64,000 nt of DNA from Lentzea guizhouensis (GTDB taxonomy: Bacteria; Actinomycetota; Actinomycetes; Mycobacteriales; Pseudonocardiaceae): positions 8,370,001 through 8,434,000 of the forward strand of contig NZ_CP016793.1 of NCBI RefSeq assembly GCF_001701025.1. The letters are read 5' to 3'. Below, piece after piece: positions 36,446 through 45,113 of the stretch (its first letter is position 1; each line of letters begins with the position of its first letter). A program made the translations under genes and the position numbers. A model generated the notes under the pieces. The model ran no database searches. It was not told where the DNA came from and saw nothing but the letters and a program-made list of their open reading frames with translations.

Positions 36446-38422
36446 CTACCTGCCGCTGTCCAGCTTCCAGATCCGGATGACGGAGTCCTTGCCGCCACAC
36501 GCGATCCGGGTGCCGCCGGGGTCGAAGGCGACGCATTCGACGTTGCTGCCGGGACCGATGCAGACGGCCCGGATCTTCTTGGAGGCCACGTCCCAGAGCT
36601 GGATGACGTTGCCCAGCCCCCAGGCGGCGACGGTCTTGCCGTCCGGGCTGTAGAGCACCGAGGTGAGCGTGATCTCCTCGGTGCGCGGGAAGACGGCCGT
36701 GCTCTGGCCGGTGGCGACGTCCCAGATCTGGAAGGCGTTCTTCCCGTCGGCGTCCGGGACGGCGACGAACCTGTTGTCCGGTGAGAACGCGACGTCGGAG
36801 CCGGTGCCGTCCTTGATGGTCTGAACGGTGCTGCCGGTGGCGGGGTCCGACAGGCGGACCTCGCCACCGTTCTTCCCGCCGTTCGCGAGCAGCTTGCCGT
36901 CCGGGCTGAACGCGATGTTGCGGCTGCCGGCGCCGTTCGGGATGCCGATCTTGAGCTGGCGGGTGGCGACGTCCCAGAGCTGGATGTTGCCGGTGTGCGT
37001 CACGCCGGCCAGGGTCTTGCCGTCCGGGCTGAAGGCCAGCGTCTTCATGATCGAGTAGCTCTCGTCGACCAGCCCGACGACCTCGCGCTTGGCCACGTCC
37101 CACAGCATGGTGCTGCCGCTGAGCCGGTTGCCGCCCGCCGCGATGGTCCGGCCGTCGGGGCTGAACGCTACCGCGTTGGCGGACGCGCCGCCGGGACCGG
37201 TCGGGCCGTGCAGCTTGACGACCAGCTTCCCGGTCGCCACGTCCCACAACCGGATCGCGGGACCCTCGCGGTCGAGGTCGCCGTCACCGCTCACGAGCGT
37301 CTTGCCGTCCGGGCTGAACGCGATCGAGGTCACCTGCTCCTCGTGATCTTTGAGCTGCAGGTGCTCGGTGATCTCGACGGGCCGGCCGGGCACCTGGGAG
37401 GTGCTCTGCTCGGTCGCACCCTCCTTGACGGCGACGTTCGTGCCGGGGGTGGAGGGCAGGTCCGCCTCGCCCTGCTTCCCCGTGCTGGACGCGACCCACC
37501 AGGCCGCCCCGCCGAGGCCCGCCACCGCGGCCGCACCGCCCGCGAGCAGCACCGTGCGCCTGCTCGTCCCGCGCCGCTCGCCGGTCGCGACCGGCACCAC
37601 CGGCGTGCCGGCCAGGAACGCGAGGGCTTGGTCGACGTTCGCGCGTTCGACCGGGTTCTTGCGCAGCAACGCCTGCAGCACCACCGTGAGCCGCCCGGCC
37701 CGCGTCGGCGGCGGCGGGTCCTGGGTGAGCAGCATCGACAACGTCGTCATGAAGTCCTGGCCCTGGAACGGCGGCCGCCCCTCCACCGCGGCGTAGAGGG
37801 TGGCGCCGAGCGACCACATGTCCGTCGCGGGCGAGACCTGCGCACCCGTGGCCTGCTCCGGCGCCATGTACGCGGGCGTGCCGACGATCGAGCCGTCCGT
37901 GGTGAGCTGGACGTCGCCGGTCAGCCTGGCGATGCCGAAGTCCGTGATCACCACCCGTTCCCCGGACAGCAGCACGTTGCCGGGCTTGAGGTCGCGGTGC
38001 ACGATCCCGGCCTGGTGCGCCACCCGCAACGCGCTCAGCATCGCCGACCCGATGTGGGCGACCTGCTCGACCGGCAACGCCCCCTGGGCCTTGAGCGCGT
38101 CGGACAGCGACCCGCCGCGCACGTGCTCCATGACGATCATCGGCGTGCCGTTGAACTCCACCACGTCGTGCACGGTGACGATGCCGGGGTGGTTGAGCTG
38201 CCCGGCCAGCCGCGCCTCGCGCATGGCCCGCCGGCACAGCAGCGACCGCTGCTCGGCGTCGAGCCCGGTGGGCAGCACGAGCTCCTTGATGGCCACCTCA
38301 CGGCCGATGAGCTCGTCCCGGCCGAGCCACACCCGGCCCATCCCGCCGGTGCCGATCACCTGCTGAAGCCGGTACCGCTGGGCCACCAGCACCCCTGTCG
38401 CATCCGTCACGGCGGGGAGCAT
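36446..38422 (-). CDS. Membrane Ser/Thr protein kinase with WD40 repeats
   Basis: A 658-residue protein. The kinase domain (about 15-270) has GTGGMGRVWLG, catalytic HRDLKPGNV near 138, DFG near 158 and APE near 183. A transmembrane helix (VLLAGGAAAVAGLGGAAWWV) lies near 290-310, and a linker leads to about seven extracytoplasmic WD40 repeats, recognisable by FSPDGK and WDVAT. The propeller probably senses a protein or ligand and tunes kinase activity. No partner is evident. ATG 38422 was chosen; GTG 38410 is an alternative. Confidence 0.9.
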   Translation of the reverse strand: MLPAVTDATGVLVAQRYRLQQVIGTGGMGRVWLGRDELIGREVAIKELVLPTGLDAEQRSLLCRRAMREARLAGQLNHPGIVTVHDVVEFNGTPMIVMEHVRGGSLSDALKAQGALPVEQVAHIGSAMLSALRVAHQAGIVHRDLKPGNVLLSGERVVITDFGIARLTGDVQLTTDGSIVGTPAYMAPEQATGAQVSPATDMWSLGATLYAAVEGRPPFQGQDFMTTLSMLLTQDPPPPTRAGRLTVVLQALLRKNPVERANVDQALAFLAGTPVVPVATGERRGTSRRTVLLAGGAAAVAGLGGAAWWVASSTGKQGEADLPSTPGTNVAVKEGATEQSTSQVPGRPVEITEHLQLKDHEEQVTSIAFSPDGKTLVSGDGDLDREGPAIRLWDVATGKLVVKLHGPTGPGGASANAVAFSPDGRTIAAGGNRLSGSTMLWDVAKREVVGLVDESYSIMKTLAFSPDGKTLAGVTHTGNIQLWDVATRQLKIGIPNGAGSRNIAFSPDGKLLANGGKNGGEVRLSDPATGSTVQTIKDGTGSDVAFSPDNRFVAVPDADGKNAFQIWDVATGQSTAVFPRTEEITLTSVLYSPDGKTVAAWGLGNVIQLWDVASKKIRAVCIGPGSNVECVAFDPGGTRIACGGKDSVIRIWKLDSGR

Positions 38423-38668
38423 AGATGCCGTCCAGTGCATGCAAGTGTGCATCCCGCGATTTCGGAAACGGTTGGTGGACAACAAACACAGGCGCGTGTT
38501 CATCCGTCGACAATGGACATGAGAGCGCTTCCGGCGGGTGCGGGGCCGACGCCGGCGGTGAAGATCTCGGGAACAACGCCCCGCCGCCCGCTGAACACCT
38601 GCCGACCACACCGGAACCGGTGGGCGTTTCGTCGCTTTCCCCTGGGCCGTTCGTGGGACCGTCGAGGT

Positions 38669-39166
38669 ATGACCGGCGGGGAGACCACCACCTTGAGCGA
38701 GCAGAAGACGGACCTCGGGCAGAGGTTCCACGCCTGGATGGAAGTGGTGGTCCGGTACCTGCCGTTCGGCCTGTCGAGGCTCGTCCCGCCCAGCCTCCTC
38801 GGCTTCGCGCTGATCAACGGCTGCACGTTCGGCATCGACCTGCTGCTGCTCACGCTCTTCCGCTCCGGCCTCGGCTGGCCGGTGCCGGTCGCGTTCACCG
38901 TCGCCTACGTCATCGCCTTCGGCCTGAGCTTCGTGCTCAACCGCGCGCTGAACTTCCGCTCGCACGCCCCGGTCGGCCCGCAGGCCGGCCTGTACGCGGT
39001 GGCGATCCTGATCAACTACCTGGCGTTCATCCTGGGCGTCGGCAGCGCGCTGACGGCGCTGGGGATGCAGTACCAGCTGTCGCGGATTGTGGCGGGGGCG
39101 TGCGAGGCGGTGTTCATGTACAGCGTGATGCGGTGGGTGATCTTCCGCGACGCCAAACCCGGCTAG
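38669..39166 (+). CDS. GtrA-like four-helix membrane protein
   Basis: A 165-residue protein with four hydrophobic segments and the GtrA pattern FGLSFVLNRALNFRS near 95-110. GtrA proteins are thought to flip polyprenyl-linked sugars or assist cell-wall glycosylation. No glycosyltransferase is adjacent. The ATG lies only one base after GAGG, so the TTG at 38694 (MSEQKTD) may be the real start. It overlaps the VOC gene by 4 bases (convergent). Confidence 0.78.
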   Translation: MTGGETTTLSEQKTDLGQRFHAWMEVVVRYLPFGLSRLVPPSLLGFALINGCTFGIDLLLLTLFRSGLGWPVPVAFTVAYVIAFGLSFVLNRALNFRSHAPVGPQAGLYAVAILINYLAFILGVGSALTALGMQYQLSRIVAGACEAVFMYSVMRWVIFRDAKPG

Positions 39167-39504
39167 CCGGGCATCGAGGCTAGCGACAGGCTGTTGCCGT
39201 CCGGATCGAGCACCTCGACGTGCCGGACGCCGTTGCCGTAGGTCTCCACGGGTTCGTGCACGATGCCGTGGGCGGCGAACCGGTCCAGGAAGTCGTCCAG
39301 GGCCGTCACGCCCAACGTGACCATGGCTCCACCCACGCGTGCGGCCCGCACGTCACGGGCGTCGAGCACCACGTAGGCGTTCTCACCGACGTGCCAGAGG
39401 TGCTCCTCACCGACCACCTCGTCGGCCGCACGGCCGAAGAAGGCCTCGTACCAGGTCAACGCGTTGGCCAGGTCGCTCACGCACAGCACGCTGTACAGGT
39501 CCAT
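39163..39504 (-). CDS. VOC-family (glyoxalase/bleomycin-resistance-like) protein
   Basis: A 113-residue single VOC domain, MDLYSVLCVSDLANALTWYE at the N-terminus and HVEVLDPDGNSLSLAS at the C-terminus, the typical beta strand with the metal-ligand region. A binding or isomerase role is unknown. Convergent with the GtrA gene. Confidence 0.8.
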   Translation of the reverse strand: MDLYSVLCVSDLANALTWYEAFFGRAADEVVGEEHLWHVGENAYVVLDARDVRAARVGGAMVTLGVTALDDFLDRFAAHGIVHEPVETYGNGVRHVEVLDPDGNSLSLASMPG

Positions 39505-39577
39505 CGGGGTCCTGCTCCTCTCGTCGGAGAGGGTGGACCACCGGGAGCCCGGAAGCTCATCGGTGTGGGACCGGAGC

Positions 39578-39606
39578 GCCGGTCGTCACCCCCAGCGACG
39601 ACCGGC
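39578..39606. terminator. 10-bp hairpin downstream of the small secreted protein gene
   Basis: GCCGGTCGTC and GACGACCGGC form a perfect stem around 9 bases. It lies 85 bases past the secreted-protein stop on the minus strand and before the VOC start, so it could separate the two genes. Confidence 0.5.
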
Positions 39607-39690
39607 ACCAGGCCGAACACAACTGATCTTCGCCGCGCAACCCCTGCTTGACCAGGGCTTCGGACGACACCGGACGGATCCGGACAGCCG

Positions 39691-40125
39691 TCACAGGTAC
39701 CAGGGCGTGCAGTTCGACTCGCCCTCGCCGACGCACACCTTCAGGTAGAACCTGTGCATCTGGTCCGGCGAGAGCCACTCGATCGGGGTCGACGTGCCCA
39801 CGCCCGAGGCGCTCGCGAGCGACCTCGTGACCTCCTGCGTGCCGCCGGGCACGATCTTGAAGTACTTGATCCACAGGTGCGCGGCCAGGCCGTCGTCGGC
39901 GGTGTCCTGGACGAACGACGGCGCTTTGACGTGCGGCGTCTTGTCGACGAACGTGCCCTTCGCGAGGGCACTGCCGCCCGGGATGACGTTGTAGAGATCG
40001 ACCTGGAACGTGGCCGAGCACCCCGTTCCCGGATCGTGCACCGGGTCGCAGCCCGCCTGTGCGGGCGCTGCGAAACACAGTCCGGCCACCACGGCGGCGG
40101 ACACGGACACACTCAACTTCTTCAT
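39691..40125 (-). CDS. Small secreted protein of unknown function
   Basis: A 144-residue exported protein. A signal peptide (MKKLSVSVSAAVVAGLCFAA to AQA) precedes a mature part with four cysteines, two near the new N-terminus (CDPVHDPGTGC) and two near the C-terminus (VCVGEGESNC). I do not recognise a family; the predicted mature form looks like a small beta-rich disulfide protein. AAGGGGG lies 5 bases before the ATG. Confidence 0.75.
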   Translation of the reverse strand: MKKLSVSVSAAVVAGLCFAAPAQAGCDPVHDPGTGCSATFQVDLYNVIPGGSALAKGTFVDKTPHVKAPSFVQDTADDGLAAHLWIKYFKIVPGGTQEVTRSLASASGVGTSTPIEWLSPDQMHRFYLKVCVGEGESNCTPWYL

Positions 40126-40169
40126 GGTTCCCCCTTGTGTCCGTGGATGTATCAAGCGCGATGCCACAC

Positions 40170-42860
40170 TCACAAGCTGTTCGGACGATTCCGGACACTT
40201 AGGAGTGATCGCACCCGTGCGGCTTCGTCGCTGTCCACGGCTTCGAAGATGTCCAACGCGCGCCGCCACGCATCCGAACCGTCGGCCGAAGCGAGGCCCA
40301 GGTGCAGCAGTGCCCGCGCGACGCCCAACCGGTACCCGGTGCCCTCCAGCACCTCCACAGCCGCCTGACCAGCCTCGACGGACCCCGAAGCGGCACACAG
40401 CGCGGTGAGCGCCAGCCCCTCCAGGATCCGCAGCCCGGTCGCGGCGGCGTGGTCACGGGCCTCGGACGCAGCAGCGGCCGCCGCAGCACCGTCCCCGGCC
40501 GCGAGCTCCAGCCACGCCAGCTCGACCAGCGCGTCCGCCATGCCGTGGCCGTACCCACGCCGCTGCCTGCCGGGACGCCCGCAGCAGGTCGTCGCGTCGG
40601 CCGCGGACGGCGGCCACGGTGATCCGCGCGTCGATCTCCACCGGCCCGACGCCAGCGACAGCGCCTGCTCCGCGCACCGCAACGCCTCCGCGGAACGGCC
40701 GGCGTCGCGGTGCACGCGGGCGAGGTCGTCGAGCGCGGCCGCCTCGCCGACGCGGTCCTCGTGGTCGTGGTTGAGCTGCCTGGCCCGGCGCAGGTGCTCG
40801 GCGGCCTGGTCCAGGTCGCCGAGGTAGCGGTGCACGATCCCGAGCGCGCCGAGCGAGTTCGCCGCCGACCTGGTCTCGCCGATCGACTCGCGCAGCTCGA
40901 CCGCCGCGCGCAGGCTCGAAGCCGACTCGGCGAGCGTCCCGAGGCGCAGCTGGATCAGGCCGAGGTTGCCCAGTGCACGCGCACGCCGGGCAGAGTCACC
41001 GATCTCGGCGTAGAAGGCGAGCTCGCGGGTGTAGCAGTCGGCGGCGTCGCTCAAGGCGCCCAGTTCGGAGTAGACGCCGCCGAGGTTGCCCAGCGTGCTG
41101 AACTCGCGGTACCGGTCCCCCGCCACCCGGCTCGCCGCCACGGCCTGCCGGAAGTGCTCGGCGGCCACCCGCATGTCGCCCGCGCTCCAGTGCGCGGTGC
41201 CCAGCGACAGCTGCATCGCCGCGGCGGCCCGCGCGTCACCGGCCTGTTCGGCGGCGGCCAGCCCGACCCGTGCCACGGCCAGCCATTCCGCGGTGTGCCG
41301 GCGCAGCCAGTAGCAGCCGCGCAGCGCGTCGGTCAGCAGCCACGCCATCCGCGCCTGGCCCAGCTCGACCGCCTTCTCCACGGCGGTCACCACCGTGGCC
41401 CGTTCGGTGTCGAACCACTGCAACGCGTCGGCAGGCCCGGCGAACACCTGCCGCGGCACCAGGTCCGACAGCACCAGGAAGTCCGGCCTCACACTGCGCG
41501 CCGCCGCGACGGCCATGTCCAGGTAGTGGGCGTAGAAGCGTTCGACGGCCGCAGCAGCAGCGTCGTCCGTCTCCTCCACCACGCACCTGTCACGGCCGTA
41601 CAACCGCAACAGGTCGTGCAACCCGTACCGACCGGCTGCCCTCGCCTCCACCAAATGCGCGCCGACGAGAGCACGCAACACGGGTGTGGTCTCGGCCTCG
41701 GAACGGTCCAGCAGCACGGCGGCGGTCCTCGCGGACAGCTCGGGACCCGGTGCGAACCCCATGCGGCGGAACAACGCCCGTGCGAGCGGGTCGAGCGCCA
41801 CGTAGGAGTGCCCGAACGCCGTGCGCACCGCCGCGTCCGTGTCGCCCTCGATCTCGAACGCCCCGAGCCGGTCGCCGCCCACCAGCTCGGCGACGTGCTC
41901 CTCGATCGTCTGGTGTGGACGGTCGGCCAGGTTCGCCGCGGTGATCCGCAACGCGAGCGGCAGGTACCCGCAGAGCCGGACCAGCTCCTCGACGGCGTCC
42001 TCCTCGCGCAGCACCCGTTCCGGGCCGAGCACGCTGATCACCACCGCGGGTGCCTCCTCCGGTGTGAGCACCCCGAGCTCCAGCCGGTGCGCGCCCTCTC
42101 GCGCCACCAGACCGGCCATCCGGTCGCGGCTCGTCACGACCGTCATGCAGCCGGACCCACCCGGCACCAACGGCCGCACATGTGCGGCACTCGGCGCGTT
42201 GTCCACAACGACCAGAGCGCGCTTCTCGGACGTGATGGACCGGTACATGCCGACCATCGCGTCCTGCTGCAACGGGATGTCCTCACCGGGCACGCCGAAC
42301 GCGCGGATCGCCAGCGCCAGCGCCTGGTCCGGTGTCACCGGCGGGCCGGACGAGTACCCGCGCAGGTCGAGGTGCACCTGCCCGTCCGGGAACCGGTTCG
42401 CCACCTGGTGCGCCCACTGCACGGCCAGCGCGGTCTTGCCCACGCCGGGGATCCCGCACACGACCGCGAGCCTGTTGCCGTCCTCCAGCAAGGCCGAGAG
42501 TTCCTTCAACGCCTTGGCCCGCCCGGTGAACCCCGGCACGACCGCGGGCAGCTGGCGCGGCACCACGGCCTGGGCGACCGGGGCGGCGCGCACCGGTCCG
42601 GCCTGCACCCGGCGCCACGCGGCCAGCCACTCCTCTGTGTCCGTGACGCCGAATGCCTTGAGCAGCCCCTGGAAGACCTCCACCGCGGGCGCGGTCCTGC
42701 GCTTCGGGCTGAGCGCGTCGGCGAGCGTGCTGCGCGCGAGTCCGGACAGCTTCTCCACCTGCCGCAACGACGGGTTGCCCGCCCACACCTTCAGCACGCG
42801 CAACGCGACGATCAGCTCGTCGAGCGTCTGCACCTGCTCGGGTCCGGGGCGGTCGGGCAC
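40170..42860 (-). CDS. HTH / NB-ARC / TPR regulator, with a local two-indel frame excursion
   Basis: About 897 residues: an N-terminal helix-turn-helix (SLRQVEKLSGLARSTLADAL, about 28-47), an NB-ARC ATPase (P-loop GIPGVGKTAL near 136, then ALVVVDNAP and LPLALRI), and some ten TPR-like helices from about 480 on. It is an AfsR/SARP-like STAND switch that responds to a ligand or partner. Between about 40646 and 40565 the reading frame is wrong: the neighbouring frame gives a sensible PVEIDARITVAAVRGRRDDL. One lost base in GGGCCC and one gained base nearby cancel out, so about 26 residues are mistranslated as given. GTG start. Divergent from the LPMO gene. Confidence 0.82.
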   Translation of the reverse strand: MPDRPGPEQVQTLDELIVALRVLKVWAGNPSLRQVEKLSGLARSTLADALSPKRRTAPAVEVFQGLLKAFGVTDTEEWLAAWRRVQAGPVRAAPVAQAVVPRQLPAVVPGFTGRAKALKELSALLEDGNRLAVVCGIPGVGKTALAVQWAHQVANRFPDGQVHLDLRGYSSGPPVTPDQALALAIRAFGVPGEDIPLQQDAMVGMYRSITSEKRALVVVDNAPSAAHVRPLVPGGSGCMTVVTSRDRMAGLVAREGAHRLELGVLTPEEAPAVVISVLGPERVLREEDAVEELVRLCGYLPLALRITAANLADRPHQTIEEHVAELVGGDRLGAFEIEGDTDAAVRTAFGHSYVALDPLARALFRRMGFAPGPELSARTAAVLLDRSEAETTPVLRALVGAHLVEARAAGRYGLHDLLRLYGRDRCVVEETDDAAAAAVERFYAHYLDMAVAAARSVRPDFLVLSDLVPRQVFAGPADALQWFDTERATVVTAVEKAVELGQARMAWLLTDALRGCYWLRRHTAEWLAVARVGLAAAEQAGDARAAAAMQLSLGTAHWSAGDMRVAAEHFRQAVAASRVAGDRYREFSTLGNLGGVYSELGALSDAADCYTRELAFYAEIGDSARRARALGNLGLIQLRLGTLAESASSLRAAVELRESIGETRSAANSLGALGIVHRYLGDLDQAAEHLRRARQLNHDHEDRVGEAAALDDLARVHRDAGRSAEALRCAEQALSLASGRWRSTRGSPWPPSAADATTCCGRPGRQRRGYGHGMADALVELAWLELAAGDGAAAAAAASEARDHAAATGLRILEGLALTALCAASGSVEAGQAAVEVLEGTGYRLGVARALLHLGLASADGSDAWRRALDIFEAVDSDEAARVRSLLSVRNRPNSL

Positions 42861-42920
42861 AACCCCGAGCCTAGTGATCGTCCAGTCAGGATGAAATTTC
42901 AACCGGGCAACCTCTACAAA

Positions 42921-42932
42921 TGGTCCATACCT
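42921..42932 (+). promoter_or_regulatory. Chitinase-promoter-type box
   Basis: TGGTCCATACCT differs at one base from TGGTCCAGACCT, the repeat described in Streptomyces chitinase promoters, and it resembles the DasR element. It lies 58 bases before the LPMO ATG, in the region shared with the divergent NB-ARC gene. Confidence 0.65.
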
Positions 42933-42989
42933 TTGTTTACACTCTTGAACCGGGCCGCCACCCGTCATCTCCCCCTGCCTGGAGGAGCC

Positions 42990-43844
42990 ATGAAGGCACG
43001 GCACCGCATCGCTCTCGCGAGCGTCACCGCCACCAGCGCCTTGGCCGTAGCACTCCTCGTCCCCACGTCGACCGCCGTCGCGCACGGCACGATGTCCGAC
43101 CCGCCCAGCCGCGTCTACGTCTGCAAGAACGAGGGCCCCGAGACCCCGAAGTCCGCCGCGTGCAAGGCGGCCGTCGCGGCCGGTGGCACGCAGGCGTACT
43201 ACGACTGGAACGAGGTCTCCCTGCTGGAGGCCGGCGGCCGGCACCGCCAGCTGATCCCGGACGGCAAGCTCTGCAGCGCGGGCCGCGACAAGTACCGCGG
43301 CCTCGACCTGCCACGCGCCGACTGGCCGGCCAAGAGAGTCGCGGCAGGACCGCTGACGGTGACCTACCACGCGTCGGCACCGCACTCCAACAGCAACTTC
43401 GAGTTCTACATCACCCGGCAGGGCTGGGACCCCACGCAGCCGCTGCGCTGGTCCGACCTCGTGCACCTGTCGACGTTCAACAACCAGAACCCGACGACGT
43501 TCACGAACTGGACGCTGAACCTCCCGCAACGCAGCGGCCGCCACATCGTCTACTCAATCTGGCAGCGCGTCGTCGGCAGCGCGGAGGCGTTCTACACGTG
43601 CTCGGACGTCGACTTCGGCGGTGGCAGCACGCCTCCGCCCACCACGACGACCACGACCACCACGACGACACCGCCGACCACCACCACGCCTCCGCCCGCC
43701 GGTGGCACGTGGGCCGCGGGGACGACCTATGCGATCGGCAACCGCGTGACCTACGGCGGCGTGTCCTACGAGTGCCAGCTCGCCCACACGGCACTGGCCG
43801 GGTGGGAGCCGCCGAACACGCCCGCCCTGTGGCGCCGGCTCTGA
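42990..43844 (+). CDS. Secreted AA10 lytic polysaccharide monooxygenase with CBM5/12
   Basis: A 284-residue exported copper enzyme that oxidatively cleaves chitin or cellulose. Signal peptide 1-31 ends AVA, so the mature N-terminus is His32 (HGTMSDPPSR), half of the copper histidine brace; the second His is in TYHASAPHSN. A Thr/Pro linker (about 215-235) leads to a C-terminal CBM5/12 (TTYAIGNRVTYGGVSYECQL). GGAGGAG precedes the ATG. The stop overlaps the next ATG (TGATG), coupling it to a DUF305 lipoprotein. Chitin control is suggested by the box at 42921. Confidence 0.93.
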   Translation: MKARHRIALASVTATSALAVALLVPTSTAVAHGTMSDPPSRVYVCKNEGPETPKSAACKAAVAAGGTQAYYDWNEVSLLEAGGRHRQLIPDGKLCSAGRDKYRGLDLPRADWPAKRVAAGPLTVTYHASAPHSNSNFEFYITRQGWDPTQPLRWSDLVHLSTFNNQNPTTFTNWTLNLPQRSGRHIVYSIWQRVVGSAEAFYTCSDVDFGGGSTPPPTTTTTTTTTTPPTTTTPPPAGGTWAAGTTYAIGNRVTYGGVSYECQLAHTALAGWEPPNTPALWRRL

Positions 43845-44374
43845 TGGTCCGGCTGCTGCTGGTGCTGCTCGTGCTGTCCGGTTGCGCTGCGCAGCCGGAC
43901 AGCACGACGCTGCGCGGTGACCCGTTGGACGTGATGTTCCTGCAGATGATGATCCCCCACCACGAGCAGGGCGTGTCCATGGTGGCGCTGGCCGCCGACC
44001 GCGCGGCCGACGCCGACGTCCGGATGCTGGCGGCCGCGATCTCGTCGACCCAGGCCACCGAGATCGGCACGATGAAGGGCTGGCTCACGTCCTGGGGCGC
44101 GCCGATGACCGCACCGCCGGACGCGCACCTCGACCACGGCGGGATGCGGCGCAGCGACCCGGAGGAGATCGGCCGGCTCTCCGGGCTGACCGGTGCCGAG
44201 TTCGACCGGCGGCTGCTCAACGTGCTGATCGCCCACCAGGACGACGCCGTGCAGATGGCCAGGTGGGAGGCCGGCAGCGGCGCCAAGCAGGAGGTGCGGG
44301 ACCTGGCGGGGCGGATCGAGAGGTCCCGCGTCGCTCAGATCGAGATGATGAAGGGGTTCCTCGGGCGAGCTTGA
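43844..44374 (+). CDS. DUF305 lipoprotein coupled to the LPMO
   Basis: A 176-residue lipoprotein, lipobox VLSGC (cysteine 14). The mature part has two DUF305 halves with Met/His motifs: MFLQMMIPHHEQGVSM near 31-46, DHGGM near 101, and AHQDDAVQMARW near 127-138. CopM, a cyanobacterial DUF305 protein, binds copper. TGATG overlap with the LPMO gene implies co-translation. Delivery of copper to the LPMO at the cell surface is my inference. No copper pump gene is adjacent. Confidence 0.85.
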   Translation: MVRLLLVLLVLSGCAAQPDSTTLRGDPLDVMFLQMMIPHHEQGVSMVALAADRAADADVRMLAAAISSTQATEIGTMKGWLTSWGAPMTAPPDAHLDHGGMRRSDPEEIGRLSGLTGAEFDRRLLNVLIAHQDDAVQMARWEAGSGAKQEVRDLAGRIERSRVAQIEMMKGFLGRA

Positions 44375-44387
44375 GCGACTGCCTGCG

Positions 44388-44633
44388 TTACTGCAGGTAG
44401 CCCTCGACCTCGCCCACCGGCCTCGCCTGCACGCCGTCGGGGTCCGCACCGGTCGACCGGGCGGTCCGGCGGCGGCGCAGCAGGTCCCAGCACTGGTCGA
44501 GCGCCTCCTCGACGGCCCGCAGCCGCGCGTGCTCCTCCTCGGTGGAGATCTCACCGGCGGCCAGCGCCTGCCGCAGCCGGTGCTCTTCGTCGACCAGCTC
44601 GTTGATGCGGCCCAGCACGTTCTCATCGGTCAT
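44388..44633 (-). CDS. DUF2630 protein
   Basis: An 81-residue helical protein, with INELVDEEHRLRQAL near the N-terminus and LDQCWDLLRRRRTARSTGAD in the middle, the pattern of the DUF2630 family. It is charged and coiled-coil-like; function unknown. ATG 44633 is preferred, with GGTGGTGA just upstream; a GTG nine bases further is possible. Confidence 0.8.
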   Translation of the reverse strand: MTDENVLGRINELVDEEHRLRQALAAGEISTEEEHARLRAVEEALDQCWDLLRRRRTARSTGADPDGVQARPVGEVEGYLQ

Positions 44634-44699
44634 GTTCACCACCTAAGCACGAACGGGTACCCAGGGCCTGTCCTGCTCGGCAACATGATGGAGGTCCAC

Positions 44700-45113
44700 G
44701 TGCAACCGATCCCGTTCCTGCCGTTCGTGTGGCGCGACCAGTCCTGGTCCGGTCAGGACGACGACGCCACTCCCCTCGCCCAGCGCCCGGACACCGGCCT
44801 CGTCGGCTACGACGTGGAAGCCACCGACGGCGGCATCGGCAAGGTCGACGAGGACAACGCCAAGGTGCCGAACGACTGCCTGATGGTCGACACCGGACCG
44901 TGGATCTTCGGGCACAAGGTCGTGCTGCCGGTCGGCACGGTGCAGCGGGTCGACCACCAGGAGCGCAAGGTGTGGGTCGACCGCACCAAGGAGCAGATCA
45001 AGAACGCGCCGGAGTACGACGCGGACGCCGACCCCGAGGACTACCGCAAGCGCAGCGGCGACTACTACACCGAGTCGTACCGGGCCGCGCCGCCGATGCC
45101 GCCGATGCTCTGA
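44700..45113 (+). CDS. PRC-barrel domain protein
   Basis: About 137 residues. The PRC-barrel region (about 38-110) reads VGYDVEATDGGIGKVDEDNA, then GHKVVLPVGTVQRV, as in small actinobacterial PRC-barrel proteins. These are beta-barrels of the H-subunit type used in stress or RNA-processing proteins. An acidic C-terminal tail follows. The GTG has GGAGGT 4 bases upstream; ATG codons at 44685 and 44688 are alternatives. The 3' end overlaps the SpoIIE-like gene by 49 bases (convergent). Confidence 0.78.
   Translation: MQPIPFLPFVWRDQSWSGQDDDATPLAQRPDTGLVGYDVEATDGGIGKVDEDNAKVPNDCLMVDTGPWIFGHKVVLPVGTVQRVDHQERKVWVDRTKEQIKNAPEYDADADPEDYRKRSGDYYTESYRAAPPMPPML

Noticed and set aside
43649..43698. ACC/ACG/CCG trinucleotide tract as a possible regulatory repeat
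   Set aside because: It encodes the Thr/Pro linker between the LPMO catalytic domain and its CBM, a normal feature of secreted polysaccharide enzymes.
40710..43844. 1044-codon plus-strand frame ending with the LPMO
   Set aside because: Only codons from 42990 on encode the LPMO with its signal peptide. The rest is antisense to the NB-ARC regulator.
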